A DNA stretch of 64,000 bases from the NCBI RefSeq assembly GCF_050908995.1, contig NC_135120.1:10119433-10183432 (forward strand), read 5' to 3'. The translations under genes and the position numbers were made by a program. Source of the DNA: Andrena cerasifolii (taxonomy: Eukaryota; Arthropoda; Insecta; Hymenoptera; Andrenidae). How positions within the stretch are numbered: position 1 is the first letter of the stretch; each line of letters begins with the position of its first letter. Positions 24,201-36,069 of the stretch are shown piece by piece. The notes beneath the pieces are model-generated. The model worked only from the letters and a program-made list of their open reading frames with translations. It searched no databases and had not been told where the DNA came from.

Positions 24201-27200
24201 TTTGCATCTTCAATTGTACGTTGCCTGACGAGGCGTCCATCGATCGAATCTTCAGCGCCCTGGGGGAGGGCCACTACAACGTTAAACGAGGATTCTCGAT
24301 GGAAGTCAGGAGTCTCGTGAAAAAGATGGTCCCTCTGACGAGGATACTTTGGGACAGGACTAGAACCAACTTGCTGCCAACCCCAGCTAAGTTCCATTAC
24401 GTGTTCAGCCTCCGAGACCTGTCGAGAATCTGGCAAGGCATGGTTGGCACACTGTCTACCGTTGTTGACAAAGAAAGTGTCCTGATGCTGCTGTGGAAAC
24501 ACGAATGCAGCCGCGTGTTCAGTGATAGGTTTACTATAAAGGCTGATAAACAGTGGTTCGAGGAAGAGATAGTAAGAGTCGTAAATGACAGGCTGGGGGA
24601 AACATACGTGGACATGCTGGGCCAGAATCCTGCATTCGTGGACTTCATGAGGTAAACATTTGATTCTACGCTAAAATTGATACAGGCAAACTTTCTCATA
24701 TCTTTTAATGTTTAATAATCACTTCATGCTTCACTTATGTAGGAGGAACACCATGTGCCATGAAATTGCTATTTTAATTGTAATTCGTAGGGATGCTCCA
24801 GAACCCACTGGCGATGAAAGCGAAGACGCCGACGTGGAGTTGCCAAAAGTGTACGAACCAGTTTACGACGATCAAACTCTTCGAGATAGATTGGAAATGT
24901 TCCTATCGCAGTTTAACGAGATGCAAAGGGGCTCTGGTATGGACTTGGTCTTCTTCCCCGACGCTATGTTGCACTTGGTCAAGATATCCAGGGTCATCAG
25001 GCATCCGAAAGGGAACGTGATGCTGGTGGGTGTCGGGGGATCGGGCAAACAGAGTCTTACAAAGTTATCCTCCTTTATCGCTGGCTACAAAACCTTCCAA
25101 ATCACTCTGACGAGGTCTTATAACGTGGCGAACTTCTTGGAAGATCTCAGATACCTTTACCGAGCGTGTGGAGCTCAAGGTAAAGGGACCACCTTCATAT
25201 TCACCGATCTGGATATCAAAGAGGAAGGTTTCTTGGAGTACCTAAACAACATCCTCAGCTCCGGCGTGATCAGTAACTTGTTCACACGGGATGAACAACA
25301 GGAGATCATATTAGAACTGACTCCTATTCTCAAACGCGAGAACCCGAAACGGTCCATCAACAACGAGCTGGTCATGGATTTCTTTCTACAGCGAACTTGC
25401 CAAAACCTACACGTGGTCTTCTGTTTCTCTCCCGTCGGAGAGAAGTTCCGAAACCGTGCGCAGCGTTTCCCAGCTCTCATATCGGGATGCACCATCGACT
25501 GGTTTCAGCCATGGCCCAAGGACGCCTTGATATTGGTCGCCAAACACTTCCTATACGACTTCGACATCGCTTGCACGAACGAAGTCAAGGCTGAGCTGGT
25601 GAACGCCCTGGGCTCCATACAAGACATCGTTGCGGTCACATCCGCTGAGTATTTTCAGAGATTCCGTCGAGCCACCCACGTCACGCCAAAGTCGTATTTG
25701 AACTTCATCGGCGGCTACAAGAACATCTACCACAGCAAACAGCACGAGCTTGGGGAGGGAGCTAAGAGAATGGACACCGGCCTGGCGAAGCTGGAGGAGG
25801 CTTCAATATCGGTCGAAATCTTGAAGAGGGACCTCGCCGCGATGGAGACGGAACTGGTGCAAGCTTCTGAGAAAGCAGAAACTGTTTTGTTGGAGGTGAC
25901 CGAGAGAGCGATGCAGGCGGAGGCGTTCAAGAACCAAGTGCAAAAGGTGAAAGAAAAGGCTGAGCAACTGGTGGCCTGCATAGCCGAAGAGAAAGCACTG
26001 GCTGAAGAGAAACTGGAAGCTGCTAAGCCAGCGCTGGAAGAGGCGGAGGCTGCTTTGAACACCATCAAGCCTGCTCACATAGCTACCGTCAGGAAGCTAG
26101 GCAGACCACCGCATCTTATCATGAGAATCATGGACTGCGTATTAATTTTGTTTCAACGCAAGATTGGATCGGCCGTAGCAGACGCTGCTGCGGCCTGCCC
26201 AAAGCCTTCTTGGGCGGAATCCTTGAAACTGATGGCCAGCACGACGTTTCTTCTTCAGTTACAGAATTATCCAAAGGATATAATAAACAATGAAATGGTC
26301 GAGCTACTGCAGCCTTACTTTAAGATGGAAGACTATAACATGGAAACCGCTAGGCGAGTCTGCGGCGACGTGGCGGGCTTGTTGTCCTGGACCAAGGCCA
26401 TGGCTTTCTTCCACTCTGTGAATAAAGAGGTTCTTCCGTTGAAAGCCAACCTGGCCATGCAGGAAGCCAGACTGAAGGTAGCCATGGAAGATCTGGCGAA
26501 CGCTGAGAGGGAACTGTCTGAGAGGGAAATGGCTCTGCAGGCGGTTAAAGAACAGTACGATTCAGCCGTATCGGAGAAGCAGAGGCTGATGGATGCTGCG
26601 AACGTGTGCTTCAGAAAAATGACTGCTGCGACTGCGCTGATCAACGGGCTGGGAGGTGAAAAGGTACGCTGGACTGAGCAGAGTAGCGAATTCAAAGTGC
26701 AGCTGGGACGATTAGTAGGAGACGTTCTGTTAGCTACGGGCTTCTTATCGTACTGTGGACCATACAATCAACAGTACAGGGCCAGCTTGGTGTCCGCTTG
26801 GATGAACATTTTAGCGACCAAATCTATTCCCTTCACTAAAAACCTGAATATCACGAGCATGCTGGTCGACAGTGCGACCATGTCTGAATGGACGCTTCAA
26901 GGTCTGCCAAACGACGAGCTCTCCGTGCAAAACGCGCTTATCGTAACCAAGTCGTCGTCGTATCCCCTGCTGGTAGATCCCCAAAATCAGGGGAAGATGT
27001 GGATCAAGAACAAGGAGAGCATGAACGAGTTACAGATCACCTCCCTCAATCACAAGTACTTCAGGACCCACCTGGAGGACAGTCTGTCTCTAGGCAGACC
27101 GTTACTCATAGAAGATATAGCGGAAGAGCTGGATCCAGTGCTCGACAACGTGCTCGAGAAGAATTTTATTAAATCTGGCTCCATAGAGAAGGTGATCGTT

Positions 27201-30200
27201 GGAGATAAGGAATGCGACGTGATGCCAGGCTTTATGCTGTACGTTACTACGAAATTGCCGAACCCAGCGTACAGCCCGGAGATCTCAGCGAAAACATCGA
27301 TAATCGACTTCACCGTCACCATGTTAGGCTTGGAGGATCAGCTGTTGGGCAGAGTGATCCTCATGGAGAAGGCAGATCTAGAGGCGGAGAGAGTAGCCCT
27401 CTTTGAATCTGTCATGACGAACCAACGATCGATGAAGGAACTCGAAAGTACCCTTCTACATAGACTCACGTCCTCCGAAGGCTCTTTGGTGGACGACGAA
27501 GCGCTCATAAATGTCCTCAGAGAAACGAAAACAACGGCGGAGTCGGTTAATGAGAAGCTGAAGGTGTCTGCTTTGACTGAGAAGAAGATCACCCTAGCCC
27601 GCGAGGAATTCCGCGCGGTCGCTTCGAGGGGCTCCATCTTGTACTTCCTCATCGTGGAGATGAGTAACGTGAACGTGATGTACCAGAACTCGTTGAGACA
27701 GTTTCTGACTATATTCGACAATTCGATCACGAAGTCGACGAAGAGTCCTATCACCAGCGACCGTATAAACATAATCCTCCGCCACCTCACGTACGAAGTG
27801 TGGGCCTTCACTTTGAGAAGCCTGTACGAAAGGCACAAATCGTTGTTCACGCTGATGTTGGGAATGAAGATAGACTGCCAGCGGGGCGTGATCTCTCACG
27901 CGGAATTCAACGCGTTTATAAAAGGAGGTGCATCCCTGGACCTAAATGCTGTCGCCCCAAAACCATTCAAGTGGATTCTTGATATTACTTGGCTGAACCT
28001 GGTCGAGATCAGCAAACTGGAAACCTTCTCGGATGTACTATCAAAAATCGAATTCAGCGAGAAAGAATGGCGAGTGTGGTACGAGAAAGAGAAGCCCGAG
28101 GAGGAGGATCTTCCTTGCGGATACCAGAAGAAGCTGGACGTGTTCAGAAAGCTACTTTTGATCAGGTCGTGGAGCCCAGATAGAACTCTGTCCCAAGCAA
28201 GGAATTACGTGATTGAATCTCTGGGAAAGGAGTATGGAGAAGCCAAGATTTTGGATCTGGAGGTCACTTGGCTGGAATCCGAAGTGAGGACCCCGCTTAT
28301 ATGCATACTATCGATTGGATCAGACCCTAGCCCACAGATAACGGCGTTGGCGAAGCAGAAATCTATTCGTAAGCAACTGAATCCCCTAAGTGCGAAAAGT
28401 ACAGAAGAAACAAGGCACAGATGAATGAGCTTTGTTAATAGATTGCTCGATTACCGCTCCCCAAGCAACGAAAGACGTACAATTACTGTTACAGAGTTGC
28501 GGTCAGTGTCCATGGGTCAAGGCCAAGAATTTCATGCGCGAAAGTTGATCTCGGACGCCATGAACATCGGCGGTTGGGTGCTACTGCAGAACATCCATCT
28601 GTCCCTGCCTTTCTGCACGGAAGTAATGGACGCCCTCGTTGAAACGGATACCGTCCACGAGGCATTCAGGCTGTGGATGACCACCGAAGTCCATTCGCAG
28701 TTTCCTATTGGTTTACTACAGGTTTGTGTCTTATTCATTAAAACCATTAAGAATGAACTCATACCTACGAGTATTCAAATCGACTTTGTACCCCAGATGG
28801 CGATCAAATTTACAAACGAACCACCTCAAGGTATCAGAGCCAGCTTGAAGAGGACTTACCAAAGTGTAACGCAGGACACACTCGACTACAGTACGCAGTC
28901 ACAGTGGCCCCCGTTGCTGTACGCTGTTGCATTTCTGCACACCGTGGTGCAGGAGCGAAGGAAATTCGGGCCTCTCGGTTGGAACATACCGTACGAGTTC
29001 AACCAGGCTGACTTCGCCGCTTCGGTTCAATTTATACAGAACCATCTGGACGATATGGACCCAAAGAGAGGAGTGTCGTGGCCAACTGTCTGCTACATGC
29101 TTGGGGAGGTATGTAGGTCTCGTTTGATAAAGTATCATCGGCATTGCTGTGACCATCGGTGATCGATATTAACTGTTCATTTATGTATATCGAATCAATC
29201 ACCGATCATCAAATCCTGCTCCAAGAAGTCCATTATTACAAAATAGTGTCCTCGTAGTTGGCCATTCGCTATTGAAATTGAAAACACATACTATTAAAGC
29301 AAGGATGAGCAACATCATTATCTCTAGTCGTACGACTGTCAATCCTCCAACACAGGTTCAATACGGTGGCAGGGTCACCGATGACTTCGACAAACGATTG
29401 CTGACCACCTTTACGCACGTCTGGTTCTGCGACGTGTTGCTACGGCCTGGCTTCGAGTTTTACCGCGGATACAAGGTGCCGCAGACCAGGAACCTGCAAG
29501 GATACTTGGACTACATAGATGGACTGCCTGCCACCGATACACCGGAAGTCTTTGGCTTGCATCCAAACGCGGACATCACCTACCAAATAAACACGGCAAA
29601 GGGGATACTGGACACGATCTTGAGCGTACAACCCAAAGAGGGAGGTGCACAGGGTGGCGAGACCAGAGAGAACGTCGTGTACAAGTTGGCTAACGACATG
29701 TTATCCAAATTACCGAAGCAGTACAACTCTTTCGAAGTGAAAGAGGCGCTTCAACGAATGGGGGCGTTGCTGCCCATGAACATATTCCTGAGGCAGGAGA
29801 TCGATAGGTGAAGGTCCTACATTCATTCCTCCTTCTTCTTTCGATGAAAACAGACTTTGGTCAATGGTAATGCGTTTCTCAGGATCACGAGAGTAATCAA
29901 AGAAGTTCGTAGCACGCTGACAGATCTGAAGCTGGCTATTGAGGGTACCATCGTGATGAGCCAAGGCTTACGGAAATCGCTCGATGCAATGTACGACGCC
30001 CGCATCCCGGAGAAGTGGCTGAAGATATCCTGGGAATCAGCGACGCTTGGATTTTGGTACACAGAACTTCTGGAACGGGACCATCAGTTTAGGCAGTGGT
30101 GCATCCACGGACGGCCCAAGGTCTTCTGGATGACTGGATTCTTCAATCCCCAGGGATTCTTAACTGCTATGCGACAAGTTAGTTAAAGTTATAGTTAATC

Positions 30201-30913
30201 ATCTTACAACGCTGATCTACTTAACAAGATCACAACTTTTGCAAACATTTCCATAAGGATAAGAATATAACTCCATACGGATTTCGATAGCCTTTACTAA
30301 TGAAGAATGTGATAAATATGAGGAATATGTTTCACCTGCTTGTAATAAACGGAGTTTTATTTCGGTTATTGTACACTACTTAAACTATAAAATAAGCTCG
30401 TGTTCCTATGAAACCGAAAGTTTCGTGTGTACCTCAGTGGATTGCGTGCCTGGTAACGTAGTTCCAAGCTAAGTAACCGAAATATGCTTTTTACATGGTG
30501 AAAGGAAATTTGTTCGTATGCTACAGGAAGTGACACGGGCGCACAAAGGATGGGCCCTCGACTCGGTCGTCCTGCAAAATCTGATTACGAGATTCAATAA
30601 GGAAGATATGAAGAACCAGCCCCAGGAAGGGGTTTACGTTCACGGTCTGTTCCTAGAAGGTGCATCGCTCGATCGTAAAACCGGCAAGCTGGTGGAAAGT
30701 AAACCGAAGGTCCTGTACGAACAGATGCCAGTGATTTACATTTATGCGATAAACACAACGGCGGGGAAAGATCCGAAACTTTATGAATGCCCTATATATA
30801 GAAAGCCACAGAGAACGGACACAAAGTACGTGGGGTCGATCGATTTCGAGACCGACCATAATCCTCGGCACTGGACATTACGAGGTGTAGCGCTTTTATG
30901 CGACATCAAATGA
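13212..30913 (+). CDS. DNAH5/8-like: Axonemal outer-arm dynein heavy chain, DNAH5/DNAH8 type (Drosophila kl-3-like)
   Basis: This is an ATP-driven minus-end microtubule motor subunit of the outer dynein arm of cilia and flagella; in insects it is expected in sperm tails and chordotonal neurons. I joined 33 coding exons. All phases agree and the total is 13,863 nt, or 4,620 residues, essentially the length of vertebrate DNAH5. Domain order is tail, linker, AAA1-AAA4, stalk with microtubule-binding tip, AAA5-AAA6, C-terminal domain, ending GVALLCDIK. Walker A motifs are intact in AAA1 (GPAGTGKT), AAA2 (GPTGAGKT), AAA3 (GEQGSAKT) and AAA4 (GVGGSGKQ). Blocks such as LEFQNRCRKLPKGLKEW, YLEKKRMMFPRFFFVSDP and SMGQGQEFHARKL place it in the DNAH5/8 class rather than the DNAH9/11/17 class. 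Start: the ATG at 13212 opens a 66-codon exon matching the DNAH5/8 N-terminal pattern. Introns are mostly 65-150 nt. AATAAA follows the stop codon at once. Confidence 0.93.
18400..20921 (+). other. Dynein linker (DHC_N2) exons 17-20
   Basis: Exons 18400-19073, 19369-20174, 20251-20462 and 20539-20921 encode residues of about 1196-1887, the mechanical linker that bends over the AAA ring. Conserved blocks include NLLQKLYKLYNDV, VNSYYDIPW, EAPLLKYKEDIEDICISA, EAVFVGGDIAKQLP and HVHQRDIFD. The segment is gapless by phase and is among the most conserved parts of the gene. Confidence 0.92.
21017..22113 (+). other. Dynein AAA1, main ATPase site
   Basis: Exons 21017-21189, 21254-21620, 21712-21906 and 21975-22113. 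The P-loop GPAGTGKT is at 21309-21332 (about residue 1964), and the Walker B region GCFDEFNR is at about 21456-21480. Sensor and lid blocks NPGYAGRKELPENLK, MMVPDRQ and HYDFGLRNILSVLR follow. All residues expected for hydrolysis are present. Just before the P-loop the sequence reads GGSPC where family members usually have GGAPA. Confidence 0.93.
22246..23560 (+). other. Dynein AAA2
   Basis: Exons 22246-22522, 22762-23203 and the first part of 23294-24651. The P-loop GPTGAGKT is at 22446-22469 (about residue 2246). LDGPVDSIWIENLNSVLDDN, ANGDR and ASPATVSRNGMVY are diagnostic. The 90-nt intron 23204-23293 has no stop and keeps frame, so a naive translation would insert about 30 foreign residues; removing it restores FADSFAQ/IFSWSTQ. 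Confidence 0.9.
23561..24651 (+). other. Dynein AAA3
   Basis: This is the distal part of exon 23294-24651. The P-loop GEQGSAKT is at 23798-23821 (about residue 2587), with VFVDDINLPQINEWGDQ as Walker B. PGGGRNDIPSRLKRQF and FHYVFSLRDLSRIWQG follow. AAA3 binds nucleotide and gates motor release in other dyneins; the motifs here are intact. Confidence 0.9.
24791..25710 (+). other. Dynein AAA4
   Basis: This is the first part of the 3,578-nt exon 24791-28368. The P-loop GVGGSGKQ is at 25029-25052 (about residue 2951). ISRVIRHPKGN, FIFTDLDIKEEGFLEYLNN and CFSPVGEKFRNRA are typical. An acidic stretch (GDESEDADVELP) lies at the start of the exon, as in other DNAH5/8 chains. Confidence 0.92.
25711..26670 (+). 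other. Dynein stalk and microtubule-binding domain
   Basis: Residues of about 3179-3497 form the antiparallel coiled coil. The ascending helix has heptads rich in Glu, Lys and Ala (EEKLEAAKPALEEAEAAL), and the descending helix starts near PLKANLAMQEARL. Between them (about 26050-26430) lies the microtubule-binding tip with KLGRPPHLIMRIMDCVL and ETARRVCGDVAGLLSW. The whole stalk is encoded without an intron. Confidence 0.9.
26671..28368 (+). other. Dynein AAA5 and start of AAA6
   Basis: This part of the long exon carries the AAA5 block (GDVLLATGFLSYCGP, PNDELSVQNALIVT, LNHKYFRTHLEDSLSLGRPLLIED, EISAKTSIIDFTVT) and then the helical region before AAA6 (ILYFLIVEMSNVN, IKGGASLDLN, KWILDITWLNLVE). 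AAA5 and AAA6 have no classic P-loop, as expected. Confidence 0.88.
28495..30913 (+). other. Dynein AAA6 and C-terminal domain exons 29-33
   Basis: Exons 28495-28721, 28797-29108, 29356-29807, 29883-30177 and 30527-30913. Blocks are NIGGWVLLQNIHLSL, FRLWMTTEVHSQFPIGLLQ, MAIKFTNEPPQG, GPLGWNIPYEFNQADF, EVFGLHPNADITYQ and FWMTGFFNPQGFLTAMRQ. The intron 28722-28796 (75 nt) is stop-free and in frame. The stop codon TGA is at 30911-30913. Confidence 0.92.
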
Positions 30914-30919
30914 AATAAA
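30914..30919 (+). terminator. Polyadenylation signal of the dynein gene
   Basis: AATAAA starts directly after the dynein TGA stop, which implies a 3' UTR of only a few tens of bases if it is used. Confidence 0.6.
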
Positions 30920-32003
30920 GAGTTTCATAAACCACGTCGATTTCTTTTCATTTCACGCGCTCACGGAATCACCATATTCAATAAGCTGAACTGGGTAGCA
31001 TTTGAAACAATATATTCTAAGCCAATTCTATGATTCCAAATCACCATATATTTATTGTGTTTTGCATACAAAAGAAATGATTTTGTTTTCGAGAATTCAC
31101 AATATTCGTTTAGAGCTCAAAATTACTTTACTGGTGAAATTTGTATATCATTTGTTCCAAAAACCAAAATTTCACATAAAAATAAACACTATAAGCGCGT
31201 AGCTATAAAATCTGGTCTTGCACTTTGTTTCGTCGTGTTTTAAAAAAATATATCGTTTATCATTAACTCCTTTCCATCTTCACTTACATACTTATTAAAG
31301 AGAAAGTACGAAAATTTGATTGTGAAGATCCCAAATAAAAAATTAAGAAAATAAACATGGTGATCATATACATCTATAGTGCAACAGCAGTATAAAATAA
31401 ATACATAAATCTCTTTAACAACTTTAATAGCGCAATCATTTCTTTACTTCTTTTTCGCATTTCTCTACCTTGGATCGCGGACCATTTAAAATTCTGCAAA
31501 AGAAATAAGAACTATATCACGAATTGGTCAGAAGCTCCTTAGTAATTTTTACGATTTCTAGTAAAATTAAAGAATACTTTAAATTATTTCTTTTCATTTT
31601 TGTAGTAATTCGTTACAAAAAGAGAAATAACTTTGCCGTATAGACATGTGGCACATTATCACACGTGCAATGCATATTAAATACAAACTACTTTGTATGT
31701 TCTTGAAAAAAGAGCTTTCTACCATTGCGATAACGAAAATCTAAATTACGGTTTATACATGATTACAGTTAATCTCACTGATTGGCTTTTTTTTTACAAA
31801 TGTAAGAAACAACGTTTCAACAAAAACAAAGATTTCGTAAATAAAGAAATATCCTGTGTTATTGAAAATCATTTTAAATAAGACTTAAATAAGATACTTT
31901 AGTAAAGTATATGTTGACCTCCCAATAAAATGTTCTTTTCTTTGCGAAAATCTATGTTATCAACTTATTTCAATTTCCAGAGTTCCAGTTATCCTGGCTG
32001 CAT
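30920..32003. other. AT-rich spacer between convergent genes
   Basis: About 1.1 kb of AT-rich DNA lies between the 3' end of the dynein gene and the 3' end of the minus-strand dsRNA-binding protein gene. It probably includes the 3' UTR of the latter. Only short random frames are seen. Confidence 0.6.
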
Positions 32004-33087
32004 TTATTCCAAAAGAAACATCATGCTATTAATTAATTTTAATAGCGTGTAATATTCCGCTTCCTCTTTCGTTTTTCCCAACCCAACTTGTACAATGTCC
32101 AGTACAGTATTAATTCTCATTACTGTAATATAGGAATCTAGGGCTATAGATTCTAAAGACATACTTGAGATATCTAGATCTATCTTTGACAAGAAGTCTT
32201 TAAACTCTGATGATAGGTATTCTACAAACTCCTCGGAAATTTCGCTATGGTCTGGTGGAATAAGAGACTTCAGTTTATCGACCATTTGTTCGCGTGCTTC
32301 GCTACTAAACGAGTTCTTAATTTTAAGGTGATACTCCGACACTTTAAAGCCTAAGTTAAGTTTCTTTGTTGTAGGTAACCTTGATAATGTAAGGTAACGG
32401 GATTTCGCGATGGCGTTACAACGCGTCTCTTCCTTCATGCTCTCATCTTCTTCCACGTCAGACAAATCTATGTCTTTCATGTCAGCTACCAGATCGTTTA
32501 TTTTATCTACCATCTTCTTAGCAGCGTCCTGTTTAGCTTGCTTTTTCGTCCTAGAGATGCCGACTTCTTTAAACGCAGCGACTCTGCATTCAATGGTAAA
32601 AATCTTTGCATGTGGCGGCCCGATGTCGCTAATTTGAACATACTCGGGGTCTTGTAAATTATTCTCAATACACAATTCCTGCAACAATACGTACCTAAGT
32701 AACGCCGCCGCGGTACAGCGAATAAAGTACATGAACACTGCTTACTTGCAAAATACCAACAGCGTTAAGAAATGGCACACTCGGTGGAATCCTCTGCGGC
32801 TCCGGAACTACCGGAGCTATGGGTGTTCTTACTGGTTCTTCCCTGGCCGCTGGCAGTTGCGGATAACTATTATACGCAGCGATAACTTTCAACATTGCAT
32901 GCGCAGCTTCGTGTTTAGCATCCTTCTTAGAACGACCTGTACCGGACGCACGATGACCATCGCACGTCACTTGATAGGTAAACGTGTTCATGTGTGTGCC
33001 ACCTCCGTCGTGTATAAGCTCGTAGTTAGGTACTAATTGTTTTTTCACCATCATTTCTTGCAGAATAGACACAGGTGTTTTACTCAT
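32004..33087 (-). CDS. R2D2-like: dsRNA-binding protein of the Loquacious/R2D2/TARBP2 family, probably a Dicer partner
   Basis: Two coding exons (33087-32746 and 32678-32004) joined across a 67-nt intron encode 338 residues. dsRBD1 spans about residues 4-70, opening TPVSILQEM with the RNA-binding helix GRSKKDAKHEAA. dsRBD2 spans about 108-178 with SRTKKQAKQDAAKKM. The C-terminal third (about 225-338) ends GLGKTKEEAEYYTLLKLI, which resembles the last helix of a third dsRBD lacking the basic patch; in this family the third domain binds Dicer. The arrangement and length fit small-RNA loading cofactors in the cytoplasm. R2D2 is my preferred subfamily because of the diverged third domain, but Loquacious or PRKRA-like is possible. 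Start: the ATG at 33087 gives the canonical TPVSILQE opening. AATAAA overlaps the stop codon on this strand. Confidence 0.85.
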
Positions 33088-34891
33088 ATTTAATGGTCAT
33101 AAATCCGGGAACTGTATCTCGGGTTTAATATATTCCAAATATTCGTGTGCACTAGCAATAGAAAGCTCAGTCGAACAGTCTTCTCAATTAGCGATATCAA
33201 TATTCCACAGAGTGGTTAACAACTCTTTCACATTTGTGCTGCCTTCAAGTATCTCTTACCTAACACTACCTATGACAGAATTAAAAGAGCACGTGAAAAC
33301 ATCTGCGAAAACATGTACACGCAAACGAAAAAGTACGTTCTTTTATACTAGGTCATTTCTGTTTACAGTGCAAAAAAACGAGTATAAACAATTGTTGTTA
33401 CTGTGATGATGTGCGCAAATACGTGTAAAAAATAACCTAATTACAGCGGTACTGACTACGTAGTGAAAAGAAACTTTCTTAATACCAGTTCTTTGCTCTA
33501 TTGCCTTAATTTATGTGCTAACAACTAACCACTACGATAAATCCTGAACCGTGTTGATTAAATTGTGTAAATCCCCATGATCTCCAACGCGGCCAGGTTT
33601 GTTAATTCCAGCAAACACTGCATGGTACGGCTTGCAACATTTCTCTCGAAAAGTTACGTATAAATCAAATTGTGTGTTAACTTAACATATTTGAGTTCAC
33701 AATAATTACACAGACGTAAACGTGAAATAATCGGCGACTGCTCTCGCAGCTTCGTTTGAAACACGAAATATTCTGTAGATTCTTGAGTCACGTGACTCGG
33801 ACGATCTAAAATTTGAACACGCATTGCGAGCATTCTGTTTGAAGTTACGTAAATTCATGTTAATGGAACTGTAATATTCCCACGGAATTAGTTTTGGAAG
33901 AAAATCGAAGCTGCGTTAAAACGTCTAGGCATCCACATTGTTCAAATAAACTAGTTATGACCTGTACGTAGGGAATAATGTTATTATAAAGGCGGTTTGA
34001 AAATATGCACGAGGTTGATACTTGCGCCGTAGTAACTAACAAATTTTTCAATTAAACTAAACAAATATAGCATGCAACGTATTACCATAACGCGTAATTA
34101 GCATTTACTATTCAGTAATAAGTGAAAATAGAATACTCTACTGATAAAAGAACTTATACAAATTTGCAAATGATTTGTGTTATATATTTATTTATTCGAT
34201 GAATTCTACGTCTTGTCCAAGCCCATTGTAGATCATTGTACAAGACGTTATACAATAATATTGTTAATTTATTACTTTTTAAATAACCTATTTTACAGAG
34301 CAGAAAACACTATCGTATCTAATGAAAATAAAGTGCCATGGAGAGTGATCGTTATTAACTGTCAGCGTTAGATGACGCAGTTTGGTTTGTGTTTTCAATT
34401 CCTGTTAACAAAGCAATAAATTAAAAACATTTTTCATAATCGGTCGCAGTGGGTCCGGATAAAACCTAAGATTCATCAAATGTATAATATACCTAAATGA
34501 ATAAATAAATATATGACATTCACTCGTGCCGGAGAACGTTCAGTTCACAGGTATCACCACTAGGCGGCAGTACCGTTCCGTAATCCATAAAATAAATAAA
34601 TCATTAGTGTAGTAAAAAGCACTTGTCAACTTTATTCACTTTATTATGTAATACTTATCGTTCATAATTGTTTGGAAAGAGCCCAGATGAGATGTAAACT
34701 GTACACAACTGAATAAATAAGTGAATCAGATAGTTCTAATGAGGAGGTTCTCGTTGACCTGCGATTTGTGTTAGAACGAGCGATTATTGATTATTGATGA
34801 TTAATTATTACTAATAACATTAATACTCAAAGTAAACGTCCTTTATTGCGATAGTAATTTCCGTAAGTTGATAGAGGAGAAAGGTTCAAAG
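33088..34891. promoter_or_regulatory. Divergent intergenic region (dsRBD gene / MRRF)
   Basis: About 1.8 kb of AT-rich DNA lies between the divergently oriented dsRNA-binding protein gene and the ribosome recycling factor gene, so it should hold both promoters. I see no clear core promoter motif, repeat or further gene. Confidence 0.45.
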
Positions 34892-35819
34892 ATGTGGATT
34901 TCAGTGGAGTTAAACATAAACTTGCAAAGGTTCTTAAGACCTCGGATTTTTAAATTAAACAATTGCTCGATAAAACATGTATGGAGCTTGTGCAATTTGA
35001 AAAGTTCAAAGAACTTCTTAACAGTACCTTGCTGCAGCGATGTGCATTTTATTGCACATTGTTCTCCTGCTAATTTCAATAATATTAACAAGTTTTCTAC
35101 CACGAGTATGTTATCGAAAAGTAAAGATCGAGGTAAAAGCGATAAGAAAGTTACTCCCGCACGTGTAAATTTAAATGAAATATCCGAAGTTATGAATGTC
35201 GATCGTTTATTGTCACAATTCGACAAGGCGGTGGAAGATTTTAAAGATCAGATGATAAAGCACGTTGGTCTACGCACGAGCACAGGTGCTATCGAGGACC
35301 TAATAGTAAAACACGATGGGGACAACTATAAACTTCAAGAACTTGTACAAATAAGTCGGAAGCCCAAAATGATAGTAATGAATGTGACCGCATTTCCACA
35401 GACAATTCCTAATATCATCGACACGCTCTCGAAATCTCAAATGAACTTAAATCCGCAGCAAGAGGGCACGACGCTTTATATTCAGATACCCAAGTAAGTT
35501 CTATTGATGATTTACAAATTTGAAGTAAACTTAAAAGTATAGAAATTGCATTAAGTTTGTTTCACAATTCGATAGAGTCACGAAAGAACACAGGGAAAAT
35601 CTAGCAAAGACAGCCAAATTATATTTTGTCAAATGCAAAGATAACATTACTGACGTGAGGAATAAGCATATGAGGGATGTGAAAAAGAAATCCAATTTAC
35701 CCTTAGACTTATCTTTCAGAGTCGAAGGTTACATAAGTACATTAAGTCACGACTACATTAATAAGGCTGAAAAATTATTACAAACGAAACAGAAGGAACT
35801 CTTAGGTGAATCGGAGTAG
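34892..35819 (+). CDS. MRRF: Mitochondrial ribosome recycling factor
   Basis: It acts in the mitochondrial matrix with EF-G2 to split post-termination ribosomes. Two coding exons (34892-35493 and 35576-35819) are joined at a phase-2 GTAAGT intron, giving 846 nt or 281 residues, a usual length for mitochondrial RRF. The first roughly 80 residues are basic, hydrophobic and poor in acids (MWISVELNINLQRFLRPRIF), as in a transit peptide. The RRF domain spans about 105-281 with the expected three-helix bundle and inserted beta domain: KPKMIVMNVTAFP, then IQIPKVTKEHRENLAKTAK, then the C-terminal helix with YINKAEKLLQTKQKELL. The start ATG is the first in frame after a non-ATG stretch. It is transcribed away from the dsRBD gene and towards the aminotransferase. 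Confidence 0.9.
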
Positions 35820-36069
35820 TCGGTTTTTTTTTAATATTTATTTAAGGGATCTTTCATCATTTGTAATCATTCAAAAAGTATGTATATATATTATGTATTT
35901 GTATTAGGCATCTAATGCTGATTACAGTTTATTATATCATCGCATTAAAAAATATACGAACGGCTTATGCCACATAATTTCTAATTTATTGTAAAAAATA
36001 TAGTTTACGACATACATGCAATATATTAAACTTGAATAATGTCTAGTAATCGTTACAATTTGTAATATA

